Positions 34,628 to 45,132 of a stretch of 64,000 nt of DNA are shown here, one piece after another (within the stretch, counting starts at the first letter, position 1; each line of letters begins with the position of its first letter). Under the pieces are notes generated by a model. That model had not been told where the DNA came from. It searched no databases and saw nothing but the letters and a program-made list of their open reading frames with translations. The DNA is from Adineta ricciae (Eukaryota; Rotifera; Eurotatoria; Adinetida; Adinetidae), in assembly GCA_905250025.1 (NCBI GenBank), contig CAJNOJ010000143.1, positions 186,001-250,000 on the forward strand. Direction: 5' to 3'. The position numbers and the translations under genes were made by a program.

Positions 34628-35638
34628 TTAAGAATGATAAATGCGCAAAACAATCCGTTTGAATTCAGAGCGAAAGGTTTTCGAGACGATGATATTCATA
34701 TAGCATCCAATACTGTTTTCAATGTAATATACAAAAAATATTATCTGAAGAGTTAATAGTTCAACTAACCCTTGCTCTGTAGTTTTATCGTCATAATTTG
34801 TTATTTGTAAATAGATGAAGAGAAGAGTTAATGGACTTTTGCAGATGACATACACAAGAATCTCGACGAATAACATTCGTATGAGTTGATGATCTTTCGA
34901 TTGAAGACTATATGATTTTCCAATTGTTATTGTACCAGTGTTCGACGATATTCGTGACAAACGTTGCATACGACGTAAACGGTGAATATTTCTCACCGTC
35001 CAACAACTGAAAATCGTCATTAGAATAGGTGGCAGTACTCCATTGATGATAACGACATAACAAGTAATGAATATAATGTATATTCCTTGTTGACATGTGC
35101 AAACAAAAGAATCCGGTTCAATTTGATGAATTTCCGTGAAAAGTAGTGCGTGAGTATGAGCTAGAGACCAAAACAGACACATGGCAATGCTGATTGTAAT
35201 CATCATACGACGTGCAGCCAGTTTTCGAATTCGAATATTTGGTGAAGTGATTAATGTTCGATCAATCGTTGCTAAAACAAGCAATGATGACTGGCAGCAC
35301 GAAATGACGAAGCCAACATAGAAGCGAAGTCGACAAAATACGATGCTTTTAGCACTTGGATCAATACCGTATCCCGATGAGAGCGATGTGAACAAAAGAC
35401 CCATATAAAGATAAATAACATGGATAATATTAACAGCGATAAAGTAGATGGTGCAATTGTTTTTTCGCAAGGCACCTTTCGTGAATATCAATAAATTCAA
35501 TAAGCAACTGATACTGCCGATTGCGATTAACAGAGGTCCGCCGAATCGATATAGTATTTTTTGAGTGGAACTCAGAACTAGTGAAGCAGACATTAGACAA
35601 CAGATAAGAATGAAAGAGAAATCGGACAGCTTCGTCAA
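34628..35638 (-). CDS. Rhodopsin-like 7TM receptor
   Basis: 336 residues in one exon. Seven hydrophobic helices are visible. TM1 is GGPLLIAIGSISCLLNLLIF with the family Asn, TM3 ends ATIDRTL (DR motif in place of DRY), and a Cys in FCRLRFYVGF pairs with CTCQQ in loop 2. TM6 follows KDHQLIRMLFVEILVYVICKSPL, and TM7 is IIFFVYYIENSIGCYMNI with an NxxxxY-type end. It belongs to the large divergent class A (FMRFamide-like) receptor set expanded in bdelloids. The ligand is unknown. The N-terminus is short and hydrophobic, possibly a signal peptide. Confidence 0.85.
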   Translation of the reverse strand: MTKLSDFSFILICCLMSASLVLSSTQKILYRFGGPLLIAIGSISCLLNLLIFTKGALRKNNCTIYFIAVNIIHVIYLYMGLLFTSLSSGYGIDPSAKSIVFCRLRFYVGFVISCCQSSLLVLATIDRTLITSPNIRIRKLAARRMMITISIAMCLFWSLAHTHALLFTEIHQIEPDSFVCTCQQGIYIIFITCYVVIINGVLPPILMTIFSCWTVRNIHRLRRMQRLSRISSNTGTITIGKSYSLQSKDHQLIRMLFVEILVYVICKSPLTLLFIYLQITNYDDKTTEQGLVELLTLQIIFFVYYIENSIGCYMNIIVSKTFRSEFKRIVLRIYHS

Positions 35639-35982
35639 GATTATATACTACTCAAATTAAGTTTTAATTAGAAAATTGAGGAAGTTATCAAGTAAACCAC
35701 TACTTAAAAATTGATATTGTGTGCCGGTTGTTGAAAAGTGGATTAAAGATATATAAACTATATATAGCTCATTTTATCCGAAGATCAGTTGTTCATTTCA
35801 CTTCTTATCTCGGTGCAAAAGCTAGAGCGAAGGATAATAATGTTTCTGTTTGATTGTATGTGCAAAGCAAGTTCTTAAACACTATTATCTTGTTCGGGCT
35901 GAGACACGATTTATGGTGCGTTGACATACACAAATCATTGAACAACAGGCCGACGTCGTTTCGCTCGTTTCCCTTGTCGAAG
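35639..35982. other. Intergenic, no gene seen
   Basis: About 340 bp between the receptor start and the decayed NHL-EGF gene. A minus-strand frame at 35805-36023 is antiparallel noise overlapping the end of that gene. Confidence 0.4.
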
Positions 35983-37800
35983 TCATCGTAATTCTTCACA
36001 CATTGGATCAATGCCAAAACCATACTTTAAGATATCCATAATAATTACAAATGCAGCCACAACAGTCATCACAATGATAGCAATGTAGGACACAGATTTT
36101 CCAATAATTCGATAAATCATGAATTTCGTCGTTGTATATTCACAATATTGGCCATAATAACTAGCAAGGCAAATACATGTGTAATTAGGATGTGTTGATC
36201 GACAAACAGCTCTGTTATAACATTAGGCATTGTCACAGTAGTTTACTCGATGTTCTCAATGTAAGCCCGGTCAATCCGGTCCGCACACACATTTATATCC
36301 CTCGTCGCAATAACCTATATGAGAGAAATATTTCAATGGCAATCCAATAAAGAGAAGTGAAGAGCACAATATTTTGCTCTTACCATTGAGATAAGATTTT
36401 TGTGTGCAGATTCGATGATCATGCTGACATTGTTTGCCATTGAATAACTCAGATGAGCATGAACAAATGTAATCGTCATCGTTTATGTAAATGCAATAAT
36501 CACTTTGACGACGACATGGAGTGTTCACGTAACTACAATTGATGCCAATGCTCATTGAATTGTTGCATACTTTTGGCGGGACAAAAAAACGGTGGTGTTG
36601 ACGGTACTGAAGAAAATTAACAGATATAGCAGAAGAAGTGATACCAGTGCGATTTCTTTTATTAGAGTACAATTATGAGGTGCTTACTTGGAGTTACAAA
36701 TACCGATGACCGATGAATCAAAGATGCTAAAGTTTTTGGTAGTTGCGCTCGTTTTCTGTTCAATTTCTTGTCAGATTTACTTTCTTGTGAAGCTGACATT
36801 GAACCAGTCGTCGTTGATGTCTCTATTGGATTAAAAAATATATTGCAGGGTTTTTAACTTTCATAATACATAACTCCCAAGTGTTCAAGGAGAAAAATTA
36901 TTTCCTTTGAGATTATATGTCATAACATAGTAAGATGACTCACCTGAATTATTGAGAATTTGAAAATTTTGCTTTCTGTGATTTTCGTAGTCAACAACGT
37001 AGAGCAAACCATATTTGTCGAATGTTAATGAATGAGGCCCGCTTAATTGATTTGAAGCATTCCCGCGAGATTTCGTGCAACCAACAACACACTTACTAGC
37101 CGTTGAATTAGGCGTCCATCGAGTGATTTGTGTACTCTCGCTTTCGCTTATGTACATAAATCCATTTTCATCAACAACTATATCTGTAGATGACATCAAG
37201 CATGGTTCGTTCCTACCAAGATCACAGTTTCCAGCCACACAAATACAAACAGAGGCGTTAGACAACCATTTCATAATCCGATGGTTGTATCGACCAACAA
37301 CAATAAATAGTTTCATCAATAGTAGCAAATATTTCATATGGAACCCTGAGTTGAGCTGCGCTCGATCCATTCGTTCCATTGCCAGCAACTACACTGATAT
37401 TTGTTGAGTTGAAACAAATACGAAACACTTGGTGTTTTCTTCTGTCGCTGAAATATATATCACCATTTTCATGAAGATGTATGTAAAATGGTGATTCTGG
37501 TGTCGTTTGTATGGTTGTTTCCTTTGGGTTTTGTTGGCTCAGTGGTGTAAAGTGTATCGTTGAAAACGAAAAGATCGCGCAGGTCATGAAATCTACGCGG
37601 AATAATATTAGTATCGACTGTATTAGAGCTCAAATGATCAGCGATCACAGTATTATTTGCTGTCTCAGCGACGTAAAGAACATCGCCACTAGAAATCGAT
37701 ATTCCCACTGGTTGATAGAGAGGCAAATCCGTTGTCTGAAGCACTGTGGTGCTATTCTCGTGCCAAGTAACTTGAGGTGATAATTTCACAGTTGCTTAAA
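35983..37800 (-). pseudogene. NHL-repeat/EGF transmembrane protein gene with in-frame stops
   Basis: Minus-strand exons encode NHL blades (YQPVGISISSGDVLYVAET, FYIHLHENGDIYFSDRRKHQVFR, DIVVDENGFMYISESESTQITRW, HSLTFDKYGLLYVVDYENHR; 36960-37790), then a Ser/Lys-rich linker, then EGF-like modules (36640-36420). In the following EGF module the Cys-spaced frame CVCGPD-PGLH-EHRVNYCDNA-CYNRAVC is broken by TGA, TGA and TAA codons near 36271, 36256 and 36223. It then continues as an intact EGF end and a membrane helix (SYIAIIVMTVVAAFVIIMDI) to a TGA at 35983. The 5' exon, expected to hold a start and signal, is not found. Best read as a recently decayed gene; alternatively the EGF exon is skipped and a shorter protein is made. 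Confidence 0.6.
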
Positions 37801-38224
37801 GAAATAAAAATAAATAATAATCAGATGCCATTAGATATCTCGTTTGACTCGACCTAAATGAGAAGAACAATTGTAGGTCGCCGTTAATTTTACTATGATG
37901 TTTTGAAAAAAATATCCAGTTTTATAGCAGTAGTTTCTCCGAACTATGTGCTCAATACACAATAGTCTTCCATTGATGATGTACAAACCCCTTGGAAAGT
38001 TTGAAAAATATGTGATAGTGTCTAATCATGACATATTATTAAAGTACGTTTCACAAAACTAACACAGACACATAAAATATATGATCCGATTTCAAGCATA
38101 TTAATCGTCTGTAAGTATCGCTATTGGCTATGAACGTGTATAAACATACGGACATTTGAATACTGAGAAAGAACATAAGAAATCGTTCATTCTACGTCGA
38201 ATTGACATGATTCGGCCTTTTTCT

Positions 38225-38811
38225 TCATAGAATACGAATATGTCGTGCATAACATATATGCACAATACTCAAACTAAAAAACGAGAACAAAATTGTAAGT
38301 AACGAAAAATAATCTATCCACCGACTCACATATTCGAATATAACATAGGTAATAGTTAAATAATCTGCTGATACACCTGTATATTTTGGTGCAGAAATGA
38401 ACAAGTATAACATCCATCTAATTGCAATAAAATCACGTACAACCCTTCTGTTTTGTTGATATACAAAATTTGGGGAATGCTGATGCACATAGCGTATCAC
38501 GTATATACAGATTATAGCTGTAACCGAATCAGGATGGAATCAGTTTAGCATTGTCCATGCTATCGCTGCATACCAATTTGCTAGAGAAACCTGACAATGG
38601 TAATCTTCCTAATGATATTTACCAGTAAGAAGAAATGGCAATGGGATACAGTGTACTCAGACAGAGTTGGATAATTATAAGAAGAATATAAAAGCGGATC
38701 TATTGGTGAAAATAGGATGACTGTAGTGGTCAATTCGACAAAAACGGTAAAGAGTTTGGAATGTATCGGAATAAAGCGAATAATAATAATAAACAAATTC
38801 TGAATTAACAC
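38225..38811 (-). pseudogene. Degenerate 7TM receptor remnant
   Basis: The minus-strand frame reads VSLANWYAAIAWTMLN, a TGA, then FHPDSVTAIICIYVIRYVHQ and NRRVVRDFIAIRWMLYLF, then hydrophobic segments like a TM7. The order (TM5, RY loop, RRxxRD before TM6) is that of bdelloid class A receptors. A hydrophobic frame at 38581-38811 may be the TM3-4 part in another frame. The stop in TM5 and apparent frameshift argue for a pseudogene. Family assignment rests on pattern only. Confidence 0.45.
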
Positions 38812-39118
38812 CAGAATATCTCGTGATCATCTCCGATTATGTTCAGATTCAGATGATCTTTAATTATTGATATATAAAGTAAACAGGTAGAAATGAACGT
38901 AATCAAACTAAGTAAGAACAAAACCTACTCCTTCGATTGTGTTAACTCACTCGTGCACCCTTTTTCTACAAATATCGAGAAAAGCAAGTTCGATCTAGTT
39001 ACGTTGGCCTGTAACTTTTATTATGCTGAATCAAATACAAAGTATCGAATAGATTCAATAAATTCCATGAAGAAAACATTTTTCATTGATAACAATTCAT
39101 TGTTTAGTTAACAGACTT
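38812..39118. other. Intergenic, no gene seen
   Basis: AT-rich spacer. A plus-strand frame at 38893-39111 has no domain features and lies in the 3' flank of the minus-strand gene ending at 39119. Confidence 0.4.
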
Positions 39119-39790
39119 TTAGAGTCGAACTTCTATAACATCGTGTATTGATTCAGGACGACTATTATTACCCTTCAACATACGTTTGAGTTTCGGTATT
39201 TGTTTTTTCACTTTAATAATACCATTAGTAGGCGATGCACCCGACTGTGGTATCCATGTAAACGAACAGCAGAAAAACACACTCATCGCATATGCAGCAA
39301 TGATCAACCAAAAGGCGCTTCGATAAGCAGTTCCATTGCAATATGACGTAGTATTAGCTGGATTCGTAAATTGAACGCGTTGTACTGAACCGAAGACCCA
39401 GATATTTCCTGTGATGAACCATGCGAATTGAAAGAGAAAAAGAAACGCAGTTAAAAAGGCAATAGTACCAATAAATTGATATTTATATCTGTTAATATAC
39501 AAAATGTATACGATAGCAGTTACATGAATGATTAGAATAAAAAGACCAACTGCACCTTGAACAAGAAGATAGATTGGAATATACGGTTGGATTGGACAGT
39601 TATTTATATAAAGAATACCAACGACAAAAGAAACAATCGCAATTGATAAGGGTAGTAGAAGTTGACAATGAAATCGTTTTGATTTGTACAGTCCAGTTGT
39701 TTTCTTGATTACTTTCGCAGAACCAAAACCCTTCGATAGGTGAGATCGAATTTCATCAATCACCAGATGCGAATTGGTAGTAGACACCAT
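39119..39790 (-). CDS. Four-pass membrane protein, TMEM272-like
   Basis: 223 residues, one exon. A charged N-terminal head (about 50 residues) precedes four helices: LLLPLSIAIVSFVVGILYI, IYLLVQGAVGLFILIIHVTAIVYI, FIGTIAFLTAFLFLFQFAWF and SAFWLIIAAYAMSVFFCCSF. Motifs NNCPIQPYIPIYLLVQG, WFITGNIWV and YCNGTAYRSAF match the TMEM272 family pattern as I know it. The cytosolic tail is basic. Molecular role unknown even in the family. Likely at the plasma membrane or endomembrane. Confidence 0.75.
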   Translation of the reverse strand: MVSTTNSHLVIDEIRSHLSKGFGSAKVIKKTTGLYKSKRFHCQLLLPLSIAIVSFVVGILYINNCPIQPYIPIYLLVQGAVGLFILIIHVTAIVYILYINRYKYQFIGTIAFLTAFLFLFQFAWFITGNIWVFGSVQRVQFTNPANTTSYCNGTAYRSAFWLIIAAYAMSVFFCCSFTWIPQSGASPTNGIIKVKKQIPKLKRMLKGNNSRPESIHDVIEVRL

Positions 39791-40145
39791 CTAAATGTCG
39801 TTTGCGCCTGAAAAGCTAATTTCCAAATTTGAATTTCTCTTCTAAATTTTTACCGACGGTATACATAAAATAGTCACGTTTCTTCGTTCGATCCGAGAGT
39901 AATTTACCTTTAGAAATTGTTTCACATGAATAAGTAAAAACTAACGTGCATACAGTTGCTTACGACTATACATGGTATGCTTCAATACCTATGAAATTAC
40001 TGTAAGAAAGAATACACAGTTTTTTTTCTTTATTTTGACTCATATATTGACAACAACAACATCATCATGCACTTCCTTCATTATGAATTAGACAACATAC
40101 TCTCTCGTCAAATAAATTTATCAATTTTCTCATATCTAAACTCTT
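39791..40145. other. Intergenic, no gene seen
   Basis: Promoter side of the TMEM272-like gene and the immediate 3' flank of the gene ending at 40147. No coding signal. Confidence 0.4.
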
Positions 40146-40151
40146 TTTATT
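40146..40151 (-). promoter_or_regulatory. AATAAA overlapping the stop codon
   Basis: The gene ends CTA AAA TAA AAA on the minus strand, so the stop is inside AATAAA. Use as a poly(A) signal is inferred. Confidence 0.45.
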
Positions 40152-40701
40152 TTAGTGCATGCAAATCAACCAGCGCTTGTCGAAAGTATTGTAAAGCATT
40201 ATCGAAATCTTCTTTCAATAGTGTTTGGATGTCGATTTCGTGTGCAATTTTGTTGCGTAAATCATTTGCCCATTGTACTTGCTCTGCATTTTTGAAAATA
40301 TCTTTAGCTGATGCAAGTCTTTGACGCATGGTTTCACCCGAATAGTTAGACGTCTTCAAAACATGATCAAGTAAACTGTTGGCATAAATAATAGCCAATG
40401 GACGACTTTCTTCTATACGAGATAACTCGTCTATCCGTTTCCACTTCTCTATGTACAATTCTATATGGGATGTGATGAGAGAATTATAAATAGAGCGGCA
40501 ACAACATATAAGAACGATGATAGGCACAAATACAAAGGCAATAACACCAAATACAATCACACTAGTGTCTAATTCGGGTGGAAGCGGTGATTGAGGCGCT
40601 TGAGATACAGTCATAGCTGGATATAAGATGGTTAGAAAGAGGAGCAGACCGCTGAGCACTAGACAATAAACAGGCAGATCATCAGGATAACTATCACTCA
40701 T
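40147..40701 (-). CDS. Two-pass membrane protein with HEPN-like RNxxAHE helical domain
   Basis: 184 residues, one exon. Two N-terminal helices (VYCLVLSGLLLFLTILY at about 11-27; VIVFGVIAFVFVPIIVLICCC at about 48-68) are followed by a soluble helical domain. That domain has LAIIYANSLLDHVLK, SGETMRQRLASAKDIF, WANDLRNKIAHEID and FDNALQYFRQALVDLHAL. RNKIAHE fits the Rx4H motif of HEPN-type helical bundles. The whole C-terminal pattern resembles small membrane proteins I associate with candidate-phyla (Patescibacteria) bacteria. No animal family with this design is known to me. Function unknown; RNase activity of HEPN proteins is a family property and is not shown here. Confidence 0.68.
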   Translation of the reverse strand: MSDSYPDDLPVYCLVLSGLLLFLTILYPAMTVSQAPQSPLPPELDTSVIVFGVIAFVFVPIIVLICCCRSIYNSLITSHIELYIEKWKRIDELSRIEESRPLAIIYANSLLDHVLKTSNYSGETMRQRLASAKDIFKNAEQVQWANDLRNKIAHEIDIQTLLKEDFDNALQYFRQALVDLHALK

Positions 40702-41215
40702 TATACAATATCACGCCGTGTCGTTGAAACTGCAGTAAGATATGAATGTTTGTGTGTGTTTGAAAGTAAACGAGAGTAGCTGTTATTTTTATACAGTGTG
40801 TGCTGAAACGTGTGTGTTTTTCATAGCATTTATTATTTTTCTCCACAAGTAATTATCACTATCGATAGAAGTATCTCATTTACATATCCATCGTAATCAC
40901 TGGAAATGCTTCTTTGAAATCTTTTCTATAGCGGCATTTTTCGCGCGAAGATAGTCTAACAGTCGATAGTCAAAATGAATCAGGCTCTTTTCTGTAGAAG
41001 TTTCACAGTAAGATTTTTATTCCATTCAAAAAATACAACAACAACAATCAAATAGCGCTCAGTGTCATTCAAGATCTTTATACTCTATTGGATGAGATAA
41101 GATGGAAATGAATGAACCCCTTCGGACGATAGTTTTCCATTCTTATAAAAAAAACTCGTTCCGCTTAATAATATAATAGCTGTCCCGAACGTCACTTTTA
41201 TTCTCACTCTGCTAT
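40702..41215. other. Intergenic, no gene seen
   Basis: AT-rich spacer between the HEPN-like gene and the mobile element at 41216. Contains the first copy of the direct repeat actctgctat (41206-41215). Confidence 0.4.
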
Positions 41216-41567
41216 AGTGTCCTGCGGGAACGACTTTTTTCTCTAATTTTATCTATTCCCATTTAGACTTAGGGAATGGGAACGATGCTGAAAATTGACG
41301 TTCCCTAAATTTTGATCATCTTATTTTGGTATATATAGATATTCCTATCATATCTCGTAGTATTTCATACTAAATTCTTTTTTTGACAGAACTGATAGAA
41401 AAATATCAAGTTTATGTCAGAAAACATAAGAATATTCATTGAATATTAACTGAATTGTTATTCAGCCACCATAAATATAGTCTTTTCAGAGTCAGTCGTT
41501 AACAGCTTTGGGTAAAATGGGAATAGGGAAAGGGAACCATTAGAAGTCGTTCCCGCAGGACACTTAT
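41216..41567. mobile_element. Short non-autonomous terminal-inverted-repeat element, 352 bp
   Basis: The ends are AGTGTCCTGCGGGAACGACT and its reverse complement, about 21 bp. The sequence actctgctat occurs on both sides (41206-41215 and 41568-41577), read as a target-site duplication. The interior has GGGAATGGGAACG and GGGAATAGGGAAAGGGAAC subterminal motifs. No reading frame. The superfamily is uncertain. Confidence 0.75.
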
Positions 41568-41859
41568 ACTCTGCTATCCTGGTAGCAGTAGCGAAGGAAT
41601 ACATTTTACAAGGGGCAAAGTTAAAATATAATCTGTATTCGTCATCACCATGATGACAATTTCGTTATCTTAAAGCATATATAAAGCCATACTCTTTGAA
41701 AGATAGAACGAAAAAAAACGTGCCTGTTGATGATAGTAGTGTATTTTTCTTTTCTTCATATCAGCATCGTCATAGGAGACACATATATATATACACATAC
41801 AACGATTATTACTTTGCCCTTTACATCTCATACGTTATACTAAAGCACGTTAACAAAAA

Positions 41860-42831
41860 ATGATTCTATTAATTGGATTTCTTCTCCTTGCCTATGTCGC
41901 TTACCAATTATATCAACATTTCAATCCTGCGCCTAACGTAGATCCTAAAGGTAAATATGTTCTGATCAGTGGTTGTGACACTGGCTTTGGCAATGGACTT
42001 GCTATCGAACTTGATAAACAAGGATATAATGTTCTGGCTGGTGTTTACAGTCCCGATAGTGTAACTACATTGACCAGTCAATTATCAACAAAAGCGACGG
42101 TTTTTCAACTTGACATTACAAAAAAAGAATCTATTGAGTCGGCATATGAATTAGTTGCAGCGAAGACAAAAACTCTTCATGCTTTAGTGAACAATGCTGG
42201 TGTTTCTACAGGTGGACACGTGGATTGGATTACAACAGAATCTATGCGTCGAATCATGGACATTAACTTTTTTGGACACGTTGACATGACTAAAACATTC
42301 TTACCCTTATTAATTGCAAGACGAGGCTCCCGTGTTATCAATATCTGTTCAATTGCAGGTTTCATCAGTCCACCATCAGGCTCAGCCTATTGCGCTTCGA
42401 AATACGCACTGGAATCCTTCTCAGACTGCCTTCGTCGTGAAATGTTTTCATGGGGTTTACATGTTAGTATCATTGAGCCAGGCATCATGCGCACTGCAAT
42501 CGTTCAAAAACATACTCAAGCTGTGCGGGACGTTTTCACGCAATGGTCACCTGGTGCAAAAGAACGATGGGGTGAAGAATATTGTAAAAGTTATTTGAAA
42601 AAAATGGCGGAGAATCCTTTGCTGAGAAATGCCGAGGATCCAATCAAAGTGGTGAGAGCATTGGAGCACGCAGTTTCCAGTACAGTCCCATGCATTCGCT
42701 ATAAGCCTGGTTGGCAATCAAAATTTGTTTACTATCCTTTGTCATTACTTCCAGCTTGGTTAGCCGATATGTATTTTGTCAAAACGCGTGTCTTGGACGT
42801 TGCACCTGTTGGTATGAAGAACCAATTTTAA
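41860..42831 (+). CDS. Membrane-anchored short-chain dehydrogenase (RDH/HSD17B6-like, SDR9C type)
   Basis: 323 residues, one exon. An N-terminal membrane anchor (MILLIGFLLLAYVAYQLYQH) precedes a Rossmann domain with SGCDTGFGNGLA (NAD(P) binding, residues about 37-48), LVNNAGV (about 110), the catalytic Ser in NICSIAG, and YCASK (Tyr-Lys, about 180). Length and the PG..T and tail motifs fit retinol/hydroxysteroid dehydrogenases of the SDR9C group. It should oxidise or reduce retinoid- or steroid-like alcohols at the ER face. Native-looking for an animal; nothing suggests transfer. Confidence 0.85.
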   Translation: MILLIGFLLLAYVAYQLYQHFNPAPNVDPKGKYVLISGCDTGFGNGLAIELDKQGYNVLAGVYSPDSVTTLTSQLSTKATVFQLDITKKESIESAYELVAAKTKTLHALVNNAGVSTGGHVDWITTESMRRIMDINFFGHVDMTKTFLPLLIARRGSRVINICSIAGFISPPSGSAYCASKYALESFSDCLRREMFSWGLHVSIIEPGIMRTAIVQKHTQAVRDVFTQWSPGAKERWGEEYCKSYLKKMAENPLLRNAEDPIKVVRALEHAVSSTVPCIRYKPGWQSKFVYYPLSLLPAWLADMYFVKTRVLDVAPVGMKNQF

Positions 42832-43125
42832 TAACATTTTTCTTCCAAACTTTCGTTCGGAAATTATTTCAAATATAAAATGAATGAATGACATTTAACA
42901 CATTCCTAACGAAAACAACAAAAAGTGTAGAATATGCTTGAAAATAATATAGTTATGTCGAATCTATTTAGAACATTCGTGCAGATAGTGTTGCATGAGA
43001 AAATAGCAAATATATTAGTATTAAAAGAAAACAAATAGCTCTTCAAATTTGTGTAACACTTTCAAGATCAGTACCAAAAGTTGTTCATAAGTAGATCGAT
43101 ATTTGAGTGACGTCGATTGAATATT

Positions 43126-43131
43126 TTTATT
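43126..43131 (-). promoter_or_regulatory. AATAAA overlapping the stop codon
   Basis: The kinase gene ends GAT TGA ATA AAA on the minus strand; the last base of the TGA is the first of AATAAA. Inferred poly(A) signal. Confidence 0.45.
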
Positions 43132-44768
43132 CAATCTGTAGTCGTTCTTTGTTGTTCAGCTTCTAATCGACGTTTCTGTGCTGCACGCTTCTTCGATATA
43201 CGTGATGCTTCCGGTCCACGAACGGTCATTACCCCATCGCTGCCATCTTGGTCCAGTCGTCGTTGCAAATTATTCGCATTCGTAACTAAACGAAAGAATA
43301 TAATTCGTCTATTCATTATAAAACAGACGCCGGTATATACGTACATTCACTCTATAAGAAAAACGAACCGAAATATATTGAACTGATTCGAAATATAACA
43401 GGATAAAACTTACTTCGATTTGATTTCGAGCATCTACATCTTGAAGTAAATTCAAGTTAATTGGTCTGTCGGAAGTGAGTCCAGTGAGCCATGAACAATC
43501 ACGAATTTTATCAATAGTAATACGTTCGGCAGGATTTACTTTTAACATCTGTTGTATCGTTGACTTGGCCTCGTCAGATACGCTACCCCATTCTTTTTGA
43601 TCAAATTGATAGTCTCCAGCTTTGATTTTTCTTGCCATATCATCACTTAAACGCGCCTCATCACTCTTCGAATAAAAAGGTGGAAAACCGCATAGAAGAA
43701 TGTATAATATAACGCCCATCGACCAGATATCACAAGCCTTATCGTATCGCATTTTAGAGATAACTTCTGGGGCGACATAGTAGGGTGTAAAACTACAGAG
43801 ATAAAAACATAGAAATAAGAGATATTAGCACTTAAAATTGATTACCATGGCGTTTTATATGGTAAATCTTCATTATTTCCTGGAAAATGATTTTTAAAAA
43901 GCTAATAAAAACCGCAATGAACATATAGTCCTTTTTACCTTCCTTGGCGAATCCAAAATCAGAGAGTTTTAGAATCGAATCGTCTTCCTTAGTTGCAAAC
44001 AATAAATTCTCTAGTTTCAAATCACCTACATACGAAATAAGGCGCACATATGGATAATCAACCAAACGATTCTATTTACTCACGATGTGCCTATCAATAA
44101 ATAATAACACATGAGAAAAGAAATGGACACAGAAATGATCAAAAGTTTCTTACAATATCCATACAATGTAAATGTGCTACAGCTTGAACAATCATGGCTA
44201 TTATTCTAGCCGCATCACGTTCAGTGTAACCGCTTTTACTACGCGAAGTGATACGACTGAACAATTCCCCACCTTCCATACTAAACAGAATGTTAAACCA
44301 ACAGTGATATCACAAGACAGAAAAATTAAATTTATACTATTCCATAACGATTAATATTGACTTGTGCTTGAGAAACATATTTTGCTAACAATCAAAAGTT
44401 AAATCAAAGAGAAACGTAAATTTCATCAATGTAAACTTACATAGACATGTAGTATCTTTACGATATATTCACAATCCTCACATGCTTTTTTATGTAAAAT
44501 CACTTCTCGTCGGCTTAGATCTGAATCAGTTAAAATCTGTAAATCAACAAAAAACAAAGTAAGAACTGAATTGGTAATTTCCAATTGCATAATTCATTCA
44601 TACTTTCAGGGCGTATTTTTGTCCAGACCTTCGACTTTGAATCCGATAAACTTTTCCGCTAACCCCAACACCTAAGACATCACCGGAGACTATGTAGTCG
44701 TCAGTGATGGCATTTTTATGTGTAGGAAAGGGAAATTTAATAGTGATTCGTCGACTAAATTTCGCCAT
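43131..44768 (-). CDS. MAPKAPK2: MAPK-activated protein kinase (MAPKAPK2/3-like)
   Basis: A multi-exon Ser/Thr kinase. The start at 44768 gives MAKFSRRITIKFPFPTHKNA; the KNAITDDYIVSGDVLGVGVSGKV lead-in and glycine loop closely match MAPKAPK2 (KNAIIDDY...). Later exons show YALK (catalytic Lys), the SRREVILHKKACEDCEYIVKI helix, GDLKLENLLF (catalytic loop), LSDFGFAKEG (DFG), and CDIWSMGVILYILLCGFPPFYS. The substrate-lobe motif is YQFDQKEWGSVSDEAKSTIQQMLKVNPAERIT. The C-terminus KKRAAQKRRLEAEQQ is a basic nuclear-localisation-like helix as in MK2. It is expected to act downstream of p38 MAPK in stress signalling. Introns are short. Confidence 0.85.
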
Positions 44769-45132
44769 TGGATTGTATAATAAAGATCAATTTCTTGATT
44801 TACTCACATTCCCTGTGTTGTATTTGCATTGGTTGTCATTATTATATATGCTAAGATTCCTACGTGATAGTAAAAAACTCAATTGGTCTCACAAAGGAAA
44901 AATAATACAAGGCTGTTTTATAATGTAAAAAAGGATGATGTGCGTGTGTTCTTCCAACATGAAGTGTTGCAATCACGAGAAATTACATAAAAAAAACATC
45001 GACGGTAGACGCGCATATACACAACAACACACGGAGACGAAAGCACGTGTTAAGAACGATAAAATCGTACGGCTAATAGTAACATTGATACAATCCTATG
45101 AAACAAGTTTGCGATTTTGTTTTATTCGAACG
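44769..45132. other. Intergenic, no gene seen
   Basis: Promoter side of the kinase gene and 3' flank of the methyltransferase gene. Small frames here lack domain signal. Confidence 0.4.

Noticed and set aside
36271-36672. Explaining the stops in the EGF module as an intron
   Set aside because: Possible donors near GTGTGTGC join to the acceptor at TATAACAG with a shifted frame or a new stop, and the sequence between keeps EGF Cys spacing. Decay is the simpler reading, though exon skipping cannot be excluded.
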